A stretch of 64,000 nucleotides of DNA from Coriobacteriia bacterium (lineage in GTDB: Bacteria; Actinomycetota; Coriobacteriia; Anaerosomatales; SLCP01), in the NCBI GenBank assembly GCA_030603745.1, contig JAUVXE010000002.1, positions 158,286 through 222,285 on the forward strand, written 5' to 3'. The position numbers and the translations under genes were made by a program. The notes beneath the pieces are model-generated. The model made no database searches, had not been told where the DNA came from, and saw only the letters and a list, made by a program, of their open reading frames with translations. Numbering within the stretch: position 1 is the first letter of the stretch; every line of letters starts with the position of its first letter. Shown piece by piece: positions 1 through 9,095 of the stretch.

Positions 1-536
1 GAGGGCCGTCCGATGAGCAGCAGCGCGAGGCTGCCGGACTGCGCGAGGGCGAGGAACACCAGGAACACCGCCGTCGCACGCGCGGGGGCGAGCTCGGCGT
101 CGGCGATCGCGCCCACCACGCCGAGGGTGAAGATCCAGAACTTGGGCGAGACGCACATGTAGGCGGCGCCGCTCAGATACGCCGAGGAGGGGCGCAGCGT
201 CTCGACACGCGCCATCCACGCGGGCGGCGCGGCCTCGGCGGCCGGATCCGCCAGCGTCTTGCGCAGCGCCATGCCGAGGAGCAGCACGCCCACCACGAAC
301 AGCAGCGTCGAGACCACCGGGCTGTGCCCGTTCACGTCCCCGATGCCCGGCCGGTCGGGCAGGAGCACGAGCGCGAAGAGGAGTCCCTGGAGCGCGCGGC
401 CGGACGTCGTCCCCGCGACCCACGCCGAGCCCGTGAGGTACGAGGAGCGCACGAGCACGGCCGTGACCGCGATCTGGACCGGAACGATCGCGTTGATCAC
501 GATGAGCGGGACGAGCGTGCTCCACAGGTCGAACAC
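1..536 (-). CDS. GAP/LysE-like integral membrane protein (3' end cut by window)
   Basis: The reading frame starts at a GTG (536) preceded by GAGGAGGG three nucleotides upstream and runs off the left edge without a stop. The visible ~178 residues hold several hydrophobic helices with a short charged cytoplasmic stretch between them (RKTLADPAAEAAPPAW). The arrangement resembles GAP (Sap) or LysE-type small-molecule exporters: a Pro-containing first helix, a central loop, and a KFWIF segment entering the next helix. Substrate cannot be told. The family call is by resemblance only. Confidence 0.55.
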   Translation of the reverse strand, partial: MFDLWSTLVPLIVINAIVPVQIAVTAVLVRSSYLTGSAWVAGTTSGRALQGLLFALVLLPDRPGIGDVNGHSPVVSTLLFVVGVLLLGMALRKTLADPAAEAAPPAWMARVETLRPSSAYLSGAAYMCVSPKFWIFTLGVVGAIADAELAPARATAVFLVFLALAQSGSLALLLIGRP

Positions 537-554
537 GGACCCTCCTCGGGGCGT

Positions 555-971
555 TTACGCCTGTTCGCCGAGAGCGCGCGCGTGGTCGATGAGCGCGCGG
601 TCGGTCTTGCGGATATGGGTGCCGAGCCACTCGTAGAGGAACTCGGCGAGCGGGAGCACCGTGGCGACCTCGCCGCGCGCGTAGGCCTTCGCCATCTCGG
701 TGGTGCGCTGGGTGAGCTTCATGTGCTCGTCGGTGTGAGACATCACGGCGTCGACCGGGTAGCGCACACGCGCCATGAGCGCCTGCTCCGCGGCGAAGTG
801 GGTCGCGACATAATCGGAGAGCCGCACGAGCACGTCGCGCACGCCCTCCTCGGCCCACCCCTCGACGCTGGCGTCGCGCAGCTGGTTCACGAGCGAGAAG
901 AGCTCCTGGTGCTGGGCGTCGATGGTGGGGTCGCCGGTCTCGAGCGAGGGGTCCCAGATGATCGTGCTCAT
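555..971 (-). CDS. Bacteriohemerythrin
   Basis: A 138-residue single-domain hemerythrin. The complete set of diiron ligands is present: H21, H58, E62, H79, H83, H119 and D124, in the family order (DAQHQEL, THFAAE, SHTDEH, HIRKTD). Such cytoplasmic proteins bind O2 reversibly and serve as oxygen sensors, carriers or scavengers, often in microaerophiles and anaerobes. It is not fused to a signalling domain. Start ATG at 971 with GAGGAC-type SD just upstream. It is separated by 18 bp from the membrane protein on its 3' side; no functional link is evident. Confidence 0.93.
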   Translation of the reverse strand: MSTIIWDPSLETGDPTIDAQHQELFSLVNQLRDASVEGWAEEGVRDVLVRLSDYVATHFAAEQALMARVRYPVDAVMSHTDEHMKLTQRTTEMAKAYARGEVATVLPLAEFLYEWLGTHIRKTDRALIDHARALGEQA

Positions 972-1131
972 TCGTCCTCCTTGTGTGGGCCTGTCGCGAC
1001 GCGCCCGGGCGCCGCACGCTCCGGATTTCGTGCGTAGATACCCGTTCGCGGTCGCCCCGCACCGGTCGCGGGGCGGGAACGTCGGACGGCCCCGCCGATG
1101 GTGCCGTGGCAGGGCCGTCCGTTCACGTCAC

Positions 1132-1225
1132 TGGCGGAGAGCGAGGGATTCGAACCCTCGATACGAGTTCAAGCTCGTATACACGATTTCCAGTCGTGCG
1201 CCTTCAACCGCTCGGCCAGCTCTCC
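1132..1225 (-). tRNA. tRNA-Ser (anticodon GGA)
   Basis: On the minus strand the gene begins GGAGAGCTGGCCGAG and ends CTCTCC-G-CCA. The acceptor stem pairs GGAGAG with CTCTCC. The anticodon arm CACGACT-GGA-AATCGTG reads GGA. A long variable arm (TACGAG...CTCGTA) is diagnostic of tRNA-Ser, and the T arm contains GGTTCGAATCC. The 3' CCA is encoded (1132-1134). Confidence 0.97.
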
Positions 1226-1314
1226 ATAAGGCGGCCCGGCGCCGGCATCCGGCACGGGCAGCACCCGCGAGTATACCGAGGAAGCGAGGGGGCGGCAACG
1301 CTCGCGAGCCCGCG

Positions 1315-2181
1315 TCACAGGCCGCACAGGCGCTCGCTCAGCTCCCAGAGCCGCCGCTGCTCGTCCACGTCCCGGCTGGCGGGAGAGGAGCGGTGCGGAT
1401 GCCGGTGGTAATAGTAGACGCCGCTCACGCCCTTGACCTCGGCCGCCGAGGCGAGCCAGACGAGCGTGTCGGCGCCCTGCTCGGGGGTGTGACCCACGAG
1501 CGGCGTCATGACCTTGAGCATGACCGCGCCGAACACGCCGTAGCCCTCGGCCCCGAAACCGCTGCGTACGAGTCCCGGATGCATGACCGTGCTCGTGACG
1601 CCGGTGCCCGCGAGGCGACGCGCGTGCTCGTAGCAGAACATGATGTTCGCGAGCTTGGCGTGCGCGTACGCGCGAAACGGCCCCCATCCCCGCTGAAACG
1701 CGGGGTCGCGAAAGCGGATGCCGCGCCAGGCGGCCTGGTGGGCGTCACTCGACACGCTGACCACCCGGGCGGGCGCCGAGGCGAGCAGCACCGGCTCGAG
1801 GAGCCGGCAGAGCAGGAAGTGCGCGAGATGGTTCACCTGGAAGGTCAGCTCGTTGCCGTGCTCCGTGACGACTCGCCGCGGGTGGATCGCCCCGGCGTTG
1901 GCCACGAGCACGTCGAGCCGGTCGTGACGGCGGAGGTACTCCTCGGCGGCCGCGGGGACCTGCTCGAGGTGCGCGAAGTCGGCGAGCAGCAGCTCGGTCC
2001 GGTCACTGCCGGTGCGCTCGGCCACGAGCCGCCGGGCCGCCTCGCCGCGCTCACGGTCGCGCGCGTGCATCACCACATGCGCGCCGAGGGCTGCGAACTC
2101 GACCGCGGCCGCCAGGCCGATGCCCCGGCTCGAACCGGTGACCAGGACCCGCTTGCCGGCAAGCGCACCCGCCGCAGACAT
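1315..2181 (-). CDS. Short-chain dehydrogenase/reductase (retinol-dehydrogenase-like)
   Basis: A 288-residue classical SDR. The N-terminal nucleotide-binding motif TGSSRGIG lies at residues 15-22, NAG at 95-97, a catalytic Ser at 144/145, and Y172-xxx-K176 (YAHAK). The spacing and the HPGLVRSG segment after the active site resemble the RDH/WWOX-like branch, which reduces or oxidises lipophilic alcohols or ketones with NADP(H). The substrate is unknown. The ATG at 2181 was chosen because it has GGGAGGGG six nt upstream and starts right before the Rossmann strand; the frame stays open further upstream but that part has no SDR character. Confidence 0.88.
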   Translation of the reverse strand: MSAAGALAGKRVLVTGSSRGIGLAAAVEFAALGAHVVMHARDRERGEAARRLVAERTGSDRTELLLADFAHLEQVPAAAEEYLRRHDRLDVLVANAGAIHPRRVVTEHGNELTFQVNHLAHFLLCRLLEPVLLASAPARVVSVSSDAHQAAWRGIRFRDPAFQRGWGPFRAYAHAKLANIMFCYEHARRLAGTGVTSTVMHPGLVRSGFGAEGYGVFGAVMLKVMTPLVGHTPEQGADTLVWLASAAEVKGVSGVYYYHRHPHRSSPASRDVDEQRRLWELSERLCGL

Positions 2182-2313
2182 CGTTCCCCTCCCGCAGCGC
2201 CCGACTCCAGGGCGCGCGCCTGTGATGTGCCTCTGACGAGACGCTACCCCATACGCCGAACGGGAACACTCACCATGAAGACCTGTCCGCCCGGACCGAC
2301 GGAGTGATCGACC

Positions 2314-2721
2314 GTGAACATCCAGGAGTACCGAGACCGCATCCCCGAGATGCGCGAGCGCGCGAGCGAGCGGATCGAGGAGTGGCGCGAGGAGTTGCCC
2401 GAGCCGGAGGTCATCGAGACGGTCGCCGGCGCCGCGCTCATGGGCGTGGGCGCCGTGGCCGCGGTCGTGACGCTTCTGGCCGACAGCCGCCGCTCGTGGT
2501 GGTGGTTCCTGCCCGCCGTGCTGCTCACCGGCGGCGCGGCGCTGCTCATCGCGGGCGGCCTGCAGCGGCGTGAGGAGCGCATAGGCCTGGCCGAGGAGAG
2601 CGTGCGCGCCGAGCTCGCCCGGCTCGACCCGATCGCGCGCGCCAAGGTCATGAAGGACATCGCCGAGGAGCAACTCTCCATCTTCGCCCGCCGGGGCGCT
2701 GAGGCGGAGACACAGGCCTGA
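2314..2721 (+). CDS. Small two-helix membrane protein of unknown function
   Basis: 135 residues starting at GTG 2314 with GGAG nine nt upstream. The N-terminal 35 residues are highly charged and helical (RIPEMRERASERIEEWREEL). Two hydrophobic helices follow at about 38-58 and 64-84, then a charged, helical C-terminal tail. The architecture suggests a membrane-anchored coiled-coil or DUF3040-like protein, but I do not recognise the family. It is divergent from the SDR gene and ends 70 bp before a convergent PASTA gene. Confidence 0.7.
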   Translation: MNIQEYRDRIPEMRERASERIEEWREELPEPEVIETVAGAALMGVGAVAAVVTLLADSRRSWWWFLPAVLLTGGAALLIAGGLQRREERIGLAEESVRAELARLDPIARAKVMKDIAEEQLSIFARRGAEAETQA

Positions 2722-2790
2722 GACGGTCGCGGCGGTCGCGGCGGTCGCGAACTCACGGCGCCCCTCGCGCGGCGACCGGCTCGACTCGCC

Positions 2791-3477
2791 CTACGGCCTC
2801 GGCTCGTTCTCGCCCGGACGCGGCGAGCCGGTCGAGACCCAGACCGACACCGTGGTGCCGCGGGCGACCACCGTGTCCGGCGGCGGGTCCTGGTAGTAGA
2901 TGATCCCGCGCGGCACGGCGGTGGTCGAGGGGCCGTAGTCGACGGTCACGCGGTACCCCGCGCGACGCAGCAGCGCGACGCCGTCCGACTCGGAGAGGCC
3001 CTGCGCCTGCGGGACGCGCGGCCTGCCGTCGGTCGATCCCGCCGGGGCCACGGGTCGCGGCTCGCCGGCGGGTGGTGCCCACGAGAAGTCGAACTCGCCG
3101 TCACCCGGACGGCGCGCGTCGTCGGGGTCGTCCGGCTCGCCCTCGGCGATGAAGAGGTCGACGCTGGACCCCTTGAGGGCGCGCGACCCTCCTTCGGGGC
3201 TCTGGCCGGTCACGTGGCCGGCGCGACCCTCGACCGAGGGACGCTCGAGCACCTCGCCCACCACGAACCCGGCCGATTCGATCACGCGCGTGGCGCTCGG
3301 CACGTTGAGGCCCACGACATCGGGAACGGCGACATATCGCGAGAAGACCCACCACACGATGAGCAGGAGGATGGCGAGCAGTCCGAGTGCGGCGAGGATG
3401 CCACGCCTGCGACGGTCGTCCTCCTCCTCGGCGGAGGTGCCGAGCTCGTCGAACTCCGTATCTGCGAGTGCCGCCAC
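2791..3477 (-). CDS. Membrane-anchored PASTA-domain protein without a kinase domain
   Basis: 228 residues. A short cytoplasmic part rich in acidic and Arg residues (EEEDDRRRR) is followed by one transmembrane helix (about residues 26-46) and two extracytoplasmic PASTA modules. The first begins VPDVVGLNVPSATRVIE and ends with VDLFIAEG; the second has VPQAQGLSESDGVALL and ends VSVWVSTG. PASTA modules bind peptidoglycan fragments and usually sit on PknB-type kinases; here no kinase is attached. GTG 3477 is preferred (GGGAAGGA seven nt upstream) over an ATG further upstream that adds low-complexity residues. Confidence 0.8.
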   Translation of the reverse strand: MAALADTEFDELGTSAEEEDDRRRRGILAALGLLAILLLIVWWVFSRYVAVPDVVGLNVPSATRVIESAGFVVGEVLERPSVEGRAGHVTGQSPEGGSRALKGSSVDLFIAEGEPDDPDDARRPGDGEFDFSWAPPAGEPRPVAPAGSTDGRPRVPQAQGLSESDGVALLRRAGYRVTVDYGPSTTAVPRGIIYYQDPPPDTVVARGTTVSVWVSTGSPRPGENEPRP

Positions 3478-3674
3478 CCGACCGTCCTTCCCACCGCGGT
3501 TCGCGGTTCCCTCCCGCGAAACAGGACCACCACCCAGTATCCCACAGATTCCCGAACCGGGCAGCACCCCGGATGCGACACCGCGCGGCGGCCCGGACCC
3601 CCGGTCAACCAGGAGAGGGAGATCCTGGGTATATTCATCGGCAGGTCATGTCACCGGGATGAGGAGTGGTCCCC

Positions 3675-4547
3675 ATGCGAGGCATCCTGAGAACGCTCGT
3701 CGCGATCACCGTGCTGGCCGCGCTGCTCGCGGTCGGCCCCGTCGCCTGCGTGCGGCAGGCCGAGCCGGAGCCACCGGCCCCCGAGCCGGTGCCCGCCCCC
3801 GAACCCGAGCCTGAGCCCGAGCCCGCCGAGGACGTGTCGCTGCGCGTCTACTTCGTGCGCGGGGAGCGGCTCGGCGTGGCGGTTCGCGAGGTGCCGGCGA
3901 CCGTGGCCGTCGCGGCGGCCTCGATCGAGGAGCTCCTCGGCGGACCCACGGGCGAGGAGGCCGAGGCGGGACTTGCGAGCGAGGTCCCCGAGGGCACGGA
4001 GCTGCTCGGCGTCGACGTGGCCGACGGGGTCGCGACGGTCGACCTTTCGGCCGACTTCGCCTCCGGCGGCGGTTCGCTCTCGATGCAGTTGCGCGTGGCG
4101 CAGATCGTCTTCACGCTCACCCAGTTCGACACGGTCGAGCGGGTCGCCTTCATGCTCGACGGCGAGCCGGTGGACGCGATCGGCGGCGAGGGCATCATGG
4201 TCGACCCGCCGGTGGGCCGGCTCGACTTCGCCGACGCGACCGCGCCGCTCATCCTCGTGGAGTCCCCCGGGCCGTGGCAGGAGGTCGCCTCCCCACTGCG
4301 CGTCACCGGCATGTCCAACACCTTCGAGGCCACGCTGCTCTACAACGTGGTCGACCCCGCCGGACTCATCGTCGCCGAGGGCTTCGCGACCGCGACCGCC
4401 GGAAGCGGCACCTGGGGCACGTTCGACTTCACGGTGAACTACGAGATCGAGCGCGAGGGCGTGGGCGCGCTCATCGTGTTCGAGGAGTCGGCGAAGGACG
4501 GATCGCGCGTGAACCTCGTCGAGATCCCGCTCAGGATGGTCGAGTAG
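3675..4547 (+). CDS. GerMN + Gmad2 domain secreted/lipoprotein
   Basis: 290 residues. An N-terminal hydrophobic signal ends in a lipobox-like PVAC, then a Pro/Glu-rich linker (PEPEPEPEPA). A GerMN domain follows (VSLRVYFVRGERL ... EELLGGPTGEEAEAGL ... VADGVATVDLSADF ... VAQIVFTLTQF). The C-terminal ~100 residues form a Gmad2 immunoglobulin-like domain (LILVESPGPWQEVASPLRVTGMSNTFEATL). In spore formers these domains occur in germination proteins, but the pair is also common in non-sporulating actinobacterial envelope proteins. The ATG at 3675 has GAGGAG eight nt upstream. Confidence 0.87.
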   Translation: MRGILRTLVAITVLAALLAVGPVACVRQAEPEPPAPEPVPAPEPEPEPEPAEDVSLRVYFVRGERLGVAVREVPATVAVAAASIEELLGGPTGEEAEAGLASEVPEGTELLGVDVADGVATVDLSADFASGGGSLSMQLRVAQIVFTLTQFDTVERVAFMLDGEPVDAIGGEGIMVDPPVGRLDFADATAPLILVESPGPWQEVASPLRVTGMSNTFEATLLYNVVDPAGLIVAEGFATATAGSGTWGTFDFTVNYEIEREGVGALIVFEESAKDGSRVNLVEIPLRMVE

Positions 4548-4551
4548 CCGC

Positions 4552-5553
4552 CTACTGCTCGTTCGGGCCGAGGTCGAGGTCCCACGGGACGCGGTTCCAG
4601 GGGCTCGCAGGGTCCGTGCGCAGGTGCTCGTAGGCCGCCTGCATCTGCGGGCCGCTCCGCTGCGTCTCCTCGAAGGACCAGTAGCGGCGCCCGACGATGT
4701 GGTTCTCGCCGAGTTCCTCCCACGAGTCGAACGTCTGCTGCAGGACCCGTGCGGCCGGCATGATGAGTTCCCACGCCTCCTGCTCGGTGACGTAGCCCGC
4801 CGCATATCCCCAGCCGCAGAGCGCGACGTAGCGGTTGAAGTCCCAGGCGACGATGCTCCGCTCCCCGAACCGCGGCGCGTAGGTCCTCACCATCTCGATC
4901 TCGTTCGCGAGCTTGGGGTCGGTCTCCGCGCGGCGCGTCAGGTCGGCGAGCTCGGCCTCGGACAGCCCGGCGAGGTAGGCGGCGCTGTGGTCGAACGGCA
5001 TGCGGTGGCCGCCCTCCTCGATCCAGGCGAGGGTGTCGAGCAGGTCCTCCCGGTCGCCGACCCCCCACCAGTCCGCGAGAAGCTCACGTTGTGCCTGCTC
5101 GACCTCGGGAGTCGGGATCCTCCCGCCGAGGAGCGAGTGGGACCCGCGGTTGTACTCGGTGAGGATCGCGCAGGTCGCGAGCGCCCAGAGCTGCTGGTCG
5201 GGCGTGGGCGGCACCGCGTCGACCCGCTTGGTGAGGAGCGGCGGGTAGGGGCCCTCCTCGGCGGGCTGCTCGGCGGGCACGGGCGCGGTCGCCTCGGCGA
5301 TCAGCTCTTCGAGGCCCTCCTCGGAGATGGCGTCGGTGGCGACGCGGAGGCCCATGATCGCGGCCACCGTCGAGATCGCGCAGCAGGCGATGACGGCGAC
5401 GACCACGGCCACGACGATGAGCGCGGTGCGGGAGCGTGGCGGTGCGGCCGGCTGGACCGGTGCCGGCGCGGGGAGACGGCCCGGCGTGCCGGGCGGCGAG
5501 TGCGGAGCGGGCGCGACGGGCGGCGAGGGCTGTGAGGGGTCGAGCGGCGACAT
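4552..5553 (-). CDS. DUF1266 protein with N-terminal membrane anchor
   Basis: 333 residues. A Pro-rich cytoplasmic N-terminus is followed by one transmembrane helix (TALIVVAVVVAVIACCAIS...). The extracytoplasmic part shows DUF1266 features: WGVGDREDLLDTLAWIEEGGHR, a Trp/Asp-rich middle (AWDFNRYVALCGWGYAAGYV) and a C-terminal SWEELGENHIVGRRYWS block. The domain's function is unknown. ATG 5553 (GGAG five nt upstream) is chosen over GTG 5559. It starts immediately after the arginine deiminase stop codon, so the two are probably co-transcribed. Confidence 0.8.
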   Translation of the reverse strand: MSPLDPSQPSPPVAPAPHSPPGTPGRLPAPAPVQPAAPPRSRTALIVVAVVVAVIACCAISTVAAIMGLRVATDAISEEGLEELIAEATAPVPAEQPAEEGPYPPLLTKRVDAVPPTPDQQLWALATCAILTEYNRGSHSLLGGRIPTPEVEQAQRELLADWWGVGDREDLLDTLAWIEEGGHRMPFDHSAAYLAGLSEAELADLTRRAETDPKLANEIEMVRTYAPRFGERSIVAWDFNRYVALCGWGYAAGYVTEQEAWELIMPAARVLQQTFDSWEELGENHIVGRRYWSFEETQRSGPQMQAAYEHLRTDPASPWNRVPWDLDLGPNEQ

Positions 5554-5555
5554 GG

Positions 5556-6824
5556 TCACTCCACAGGGTCGCGGACGATCGGGCAGGTCATGCAGTGGCA
5601 GCCGCCGCGACCCTTGCCGAGCTCGGAGCCCTCGATCTCAAGGACCTCGACCCCGGCCTCGCGCAGCAGCGCGTTCGTGCGGGTGTTCTTCGAGTAGCCC
5701 ACGACCACGCCGGGCTCGAGCGCGACCACGTTGTTCGCGTCGTCCCACTGCTCGCGCGAGGCGATGAACGAGTCGCCGCCCGTGGGGACCACGCGGAGCC
5801 GGTCGAGCCCGAGGGCGTCGGCGACGGCCTCGAGCAGCCCGGGCTCCTCGGCGATCTCGAAGAGGTCGTCACGCGCCCCTGGACGCACGCTGTAGACGCG
5901 CATCGCGTCGAGCACGGGGGTGTAGGCGGTCACGGCGTCGTGGTCCACGAAGCAGAACACCGTGTCGAGGTGCATGTAGGCGCGGTCCACCGGCATCCGG
6001 CACGCGATGACGCGGTCGGCCGCGTCGGCCTCGAAGAGCGAGCGAGCGATGTGCTCGACCATCCGGCCGGTCGACCGCTCGCCGAGGCCCACGAGCACCG
6101 TCCGGTTCCCGATGGGCATGACGTCGCCGCCCTCAAGCGAGACCTCCTGTCCGAGGTCCTCCACCGCGAAGCGTCCCGCGTCGCCCTCGGGCGGGTACCA
6201 GAACTCGAACGCCGCCGGGACGAACCGCGGGTGGTGCCGGTAGATGAGCGAGACGTTGACGACCTCGAGGCGCCGGGCGTGCCAGAACAGCGGCGGGAGC
6301 ACCACGCCGCCGAAGAGCCACGCGCTCGAGTCGCGGGTGAACATCGTGTTGGGCAGAGGCGGGAGCACGAAGCTCTCCGGCTCGGCGAGCACGGCTCCGA
6401 GCGAGTAACGGTTGAGCTGGTCGACGTCCACGCCGTCGAGCTCGTCGATCAGCAGCCCGCCGATGAGCACCTCGGCGAGGCGCTCCGGCGTCTGCTCGAG
6501 CAGGTAGGCGCGCAGGTCGGAGACGAGCGAGGGGCCCACGGTGTAGGAGGAGACGGCCCGCGCGACCGCCTCGAGGCGCGCGACCCCGCTGGCGGCGAAC
6601 GTCTCGGCGAGCAGGTCGGCGAGCTGGAGCACCTCCACGCCCCGGTCGCGGAGCAGGTCCGTGAAGGCGTCGTGCTCGGCCTGGGCACGCTCGACCCAGA
6701 CGAGGTCGTCGAAGAGGAATCGCTCGCGGTTCGCCGGCGTGAGGCGTTCGAGTGCGCGGCCGGGCCGGTGCACGAGCACCGTGCGCAACCTCCCGACCTC
6801 GGAGTGGACCCCGAGCCGCTCCAT
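5556..6824 (-). CDS. arcA: Arginine deiminase
   Basis: 422 residues, the normal length for the family. It hydrolyses L-arginine to L-citrulline and ammonia, the first step of the arginine deiminase pathway (ATP supply, acid tolerance). Visible motifs are FTRDSS, EGGD, the catalytic His in MHLDTVF, TGGDSF and the C-terminal nucleophile block GRGGCHCMTCP, in which C411 aligns with the catalytic Cys. No arcB, arcC or arcD is adjacent; the downstream partner is the DUF1266 membrane protein. ATG 6824 directly precedes the canonical N-terminus (VHSEVGRLRTVLVHRPG). Confidence 0.96.
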   Translation of the reverse strand: MERLGVHSEVGRLRTVLVHRPGRALERLTPANRERFLFDDLVWVERAQAEHDAFTDLLRDRGVEVLQLADLLAETFAASGVARLEAVARAVSSYTVGPSLVSDLRAYLLEQTPERLAEVLIGGLLIDELDGVDVDQLNRYSLGAVLAEPESFVLPPLPNTMFTRDSSAWLFGGVVLPPLFWHARRLEVVNVSLIYRHHPRFVPAAFEFWYPPEGDAGRFAVEDLGQEVSLEGGDVMPIGNRTVLVGLGERSTGRMVEHIARSLFEADAADRVIACRMPVDRAYMHLDTVFCFVDHDAVTAYTPVLDAMRVYSVRPGARDDLFEIAEEPGLLEAVADALGLDRLRVVPTGGDSFIASREQWDDANNVVALEPGVVVGYSKNTRTNALLREAGVEVLEIEGSELGKGRGGCHCMTCPIVRDPVE

Positions 6825-6973
6825 CCGTTCCCCCGTCCGGTCCGTGAAGCGCGACCTGTCCGCTCACGAGCCTATCAGATTGCGGGCCGCTCCCCTCGGC
6901 GCGCGGACCGGCCGAGGAACCCGGGGCCCGCGGGGGCTGGTCGGGCGGGCGGCCACGGACTACCGGCCGGGAC

Positions 6974-7888
6974 TCAGCGCACCCGGTAGAGCGCGACCCG
7001 GACCGAGACGGTGACCTCGAGCGAAGCGGCGGCGGGCGGGGCCGCGTGCGGGACCTGCGTCGCGTCCGCGGGCGGGGTCGCGCTCGCGTCCGCGGTCGCG
7101 TGCTTCGCTCCCGGCCCCATCGCCACGGCCGCGGCCGCCTCGGCGGGGGTGAGCGTGACGGCGTACTCGACGAACGACTCTTCGGCCGTCGTGGTGTCGA
7201 ACCATCCGCCGAGCCGGGCCTCGAGCCGTTCCTCCTTGCGTTCGTCGACGGTGAGCATCCGCGCGCCGCACGGCCCCCGGTCCGCGTCCAGGAGCTCCCG
7301 CAGGTGCCGCGGCGTGGGCGTGACCACCACGAGCCCGCCGCCGGGGGCGAGCACGCGCGCGAGCTCGGGGGCGTTGCGGGGCGCGAACACGTCGAGGGCG
7401 ACCGCGACCGCACCGCTCGCCACCGGCAGCGCCTCCCACGCGTCGCAGACCACCGCCCCGATCCGCGGATGGGCCCGCGCGGCGCGGCGGGCCGCGTGCT
7501 TCGAGAGGTCGAGCGCGAGCCCCGCCCTGCCCGGGAGCGCGTCGAGGGTCCTCGCGAGGTGGTAGCCGGTGCCGGCGCCGATCTCGAGCACGACGCCCTC
7601 GACGCCCTCGACACCCTCGCCACCCACCGCCCGCCCGGCCGCCCGCGCGACCGCGTCGGCCACCGGCGAGAGATGCCCGGCGCCGAGGAACGCTTCGCGG
7701 GCCGCCACCATCGCGGCGCTGTCGGCCGTCGTGGTCCGCGCGTCGCCGGCGAGCAGGTTCACGTAGCCCTGCCGCGCGACGTCGAAGGTGTGCCCGCTCG
7801 CGCACCCGATCGCGCGCGAGCCCGCCACGCGCGCGAGACCCTCCCCGCAGTGCGGACAGCGCACCACGCCGAGCACGTCGTCGATCAC
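6974..7888 (-). CDS. RlmA-type 23S rRNA (guanine-N1)-methyltransferase
   Basis: 304 residues. The N-terminus carries a zinc ribbon (C11, C14, C29, H33), followed by the GYVNLL block typical of RlmA/TlrB. A Rossmann SAM-binding domain follows with motif I VLEIGAGTGYH at about residue 98. RlmAI methylates G745 and RlmAII G748 in 23S rRNA hairpin 35; the sequence alone does not decide which, nor exclude a resistance role. The C-terminus contains a low-complexity Ala/Thr-rich insertion before the last strand. GTG 7888 has GGAGG eight nt upstream. Confidence 0.83.
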   Translation of the reverse strand: MIDDVLGVVRCPHCGEGLARVAGSRAIGCASGHTFDVARQGYVNLLAGDARTTTADSAAMVAAREAFLGAGHLSPVADAVARAAGRAVGGEGVEGVEGVVLEIGAGTGYHLARTLDALPGRAGLALDLSKHAARRAARAHPRIGAVVCDAWEALPVASGAVAVALDVFAPRNAPELARVLAPGGGLVVVTPTPRHLRELLDADRGPCGARMLTVDERKEERLEARLGGWFDTTTAEESFVEYAVTLTPAEAAAAVAMGPGAKHATADASATPPADATQVPHAAPPAAASLEVTVSVRVALYRVR

Positions 7889-8057
7889 CGCTGCCGCCTC
7901 CCGCGCGCCGTGAACCGTCCGCCCGATGATACCGCGGCTCGCGCGCGTCGACGCCGCGCCGTGCCACGCCTCGGCGGCGGGCCGCCCGCTCCGCCTGCCG
8001 AGGGGGTACCATCACTCACAGGGCACAGCCGTGCACCACCAGCGGGAAGGAGCGTGC

Positions 8058-9095
8058 ATGCACGATCGCGCCGGGCTCATCGACCTCGCCGCCCGCCTGC
8101 CCAAGGCCGAGCTCCACCTCCACCTGGAGGGCACGCTCGAACCCGAGATGTTGCTCCGCCTCGCGGAGCGCAACGGGGTGGCGATCCCGTACTCCTCGGC
8201 ACAGGAGGCGCGGCGCGCCTACGACTTCGGCAACCTGCAGGACTTCCTCGACCTCTACTACGCCGGCGCCTCGGTCCTCCTCACGCGCGAGGACTTCGCC
8301 GAGCTCACCGCGGCCTACCTGCGCAGGGCCGCCGCCGACGGCGTGGTGCACGTCGAGCCGTTCTTCGACCCGCAGACCCACACCTCCCGCGGTGTCGCGT
8401 TCGAGACGGCGCTCGGCGGCATCGTCGACGCCCTGCGCGCCGGCGAGCGCGAGCTCGGCATCTCGTGGCGGCTCATCATGTGCTTCCTGCGCGACCTGCC
8501 CGCCGACGACGCGATGGCGACGCTCGAGGAGGCGCTCCCGCACCGCGAGGTGATCACCGCCGTGGGGCTCGACTCCGCCGAGGTCGGCCACCCGCCCGAG
8601 AAGTTCGCCGCCGTGTTCGAGCGCGCGCTCGCCGAGGGGTTCCTCGCCGTGGCGCACGCGGGCGAGGAGGGCACCGCCGACGACGTCCGCCGCACTCTCG
8701 ACGTGCTGGGGGTCTCCCGCATCGACCACGGTGTCCGCGCGCTCGACGACCCCGCGCTCGTGGCGCGCCTCGTGGCCGAGCGCGTCCCGCTCACCGTCTG
8801 CCCGCTCTCCAACGTGCGCCTGCGCGTCGTCGACACGGCGGCCCGTCACAACCTGCGCCGGATGCTCGAGGCCGGCATCGTCGCGACCGTCAACTCCGAC
8901 GACCCTGCGTACTTCGGCGGCTACCTGCTCGACAACTTCGCGGCCGTGATCGAGGCGCTCGACCTGACCGAGGAGCACGTCGTCGCCCTCGCGCGCAACT
9001 CGATCGAGGCCTCCTTCCTCGCCGAGGAGGCCCGCGCCGCGCACCTCGCGGCCATCGACGAGCTCGCCGGCTCCCGCGCGCCCGTCCGCCGGTGA
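8058..9095 (+). CDS. Adenine deaminase (adenosine-deaminase superfamily)
   Basis: 345 residues. Zn-hydrolase motifs are HLHLEGTLEP near the N-terminus, VAHAGEEG, RIDHGVRA and SDDPAYFGGY. The phrases LQDFLDLYYAGASVL, EPFFDPQTHT and GLDSAEVGHPPEKF match the adenine-specific branch (the Pseudomonas/yeast AAH1 type), not true adenosine deaminase, so adenine to hypoxanthine plus ammonia is the likely reaction in purine salvage. ATG 8058 has GGAAGGAG seven nt upstream. The stop overlaps the GTG start of the next gene (GTGA), implying translational coupling. Confidence 0.9.
   Translation: MHDRAGLIDLAARLPKAELHLHLEGTLEPEMLLRLAERNGVAIPYSSAQEARRAYDFGNLQDFLDLYYAGASVLLTREDFAELTAAYLRRAAADGVVHVEPFFDPQTHTSRGVAFETALGGIVDALRAGERELGISWRLIMCFLRDLPADDAMATLEEALPHREVITAVGLDSAEVGHPPEKFAAVFERALAEGFLAVAHAGEEGTADDVRRTLDVLGVSRIDHGVRALDDPALVARLVAERVPLTVCPLSNVRLRVVDTAARHNLRRMLEAGIVATVNSDDPAYFGGYLLDNFAAVIEALDLTEEHVVALARNSIEASFLAEEARAAHLAAIDELAGSRAPVRR

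Noticed and set aside
1315-2673. The SDR frame extended to a 452-residue protein, similarly the toastrack lipoprotein frame at 41289 to 451 residues
   Set aside because: The added N-terminal parts overlap other genes or regulatory sequence and lack domain character, while internal ATGs with SDs give family-length proteins.
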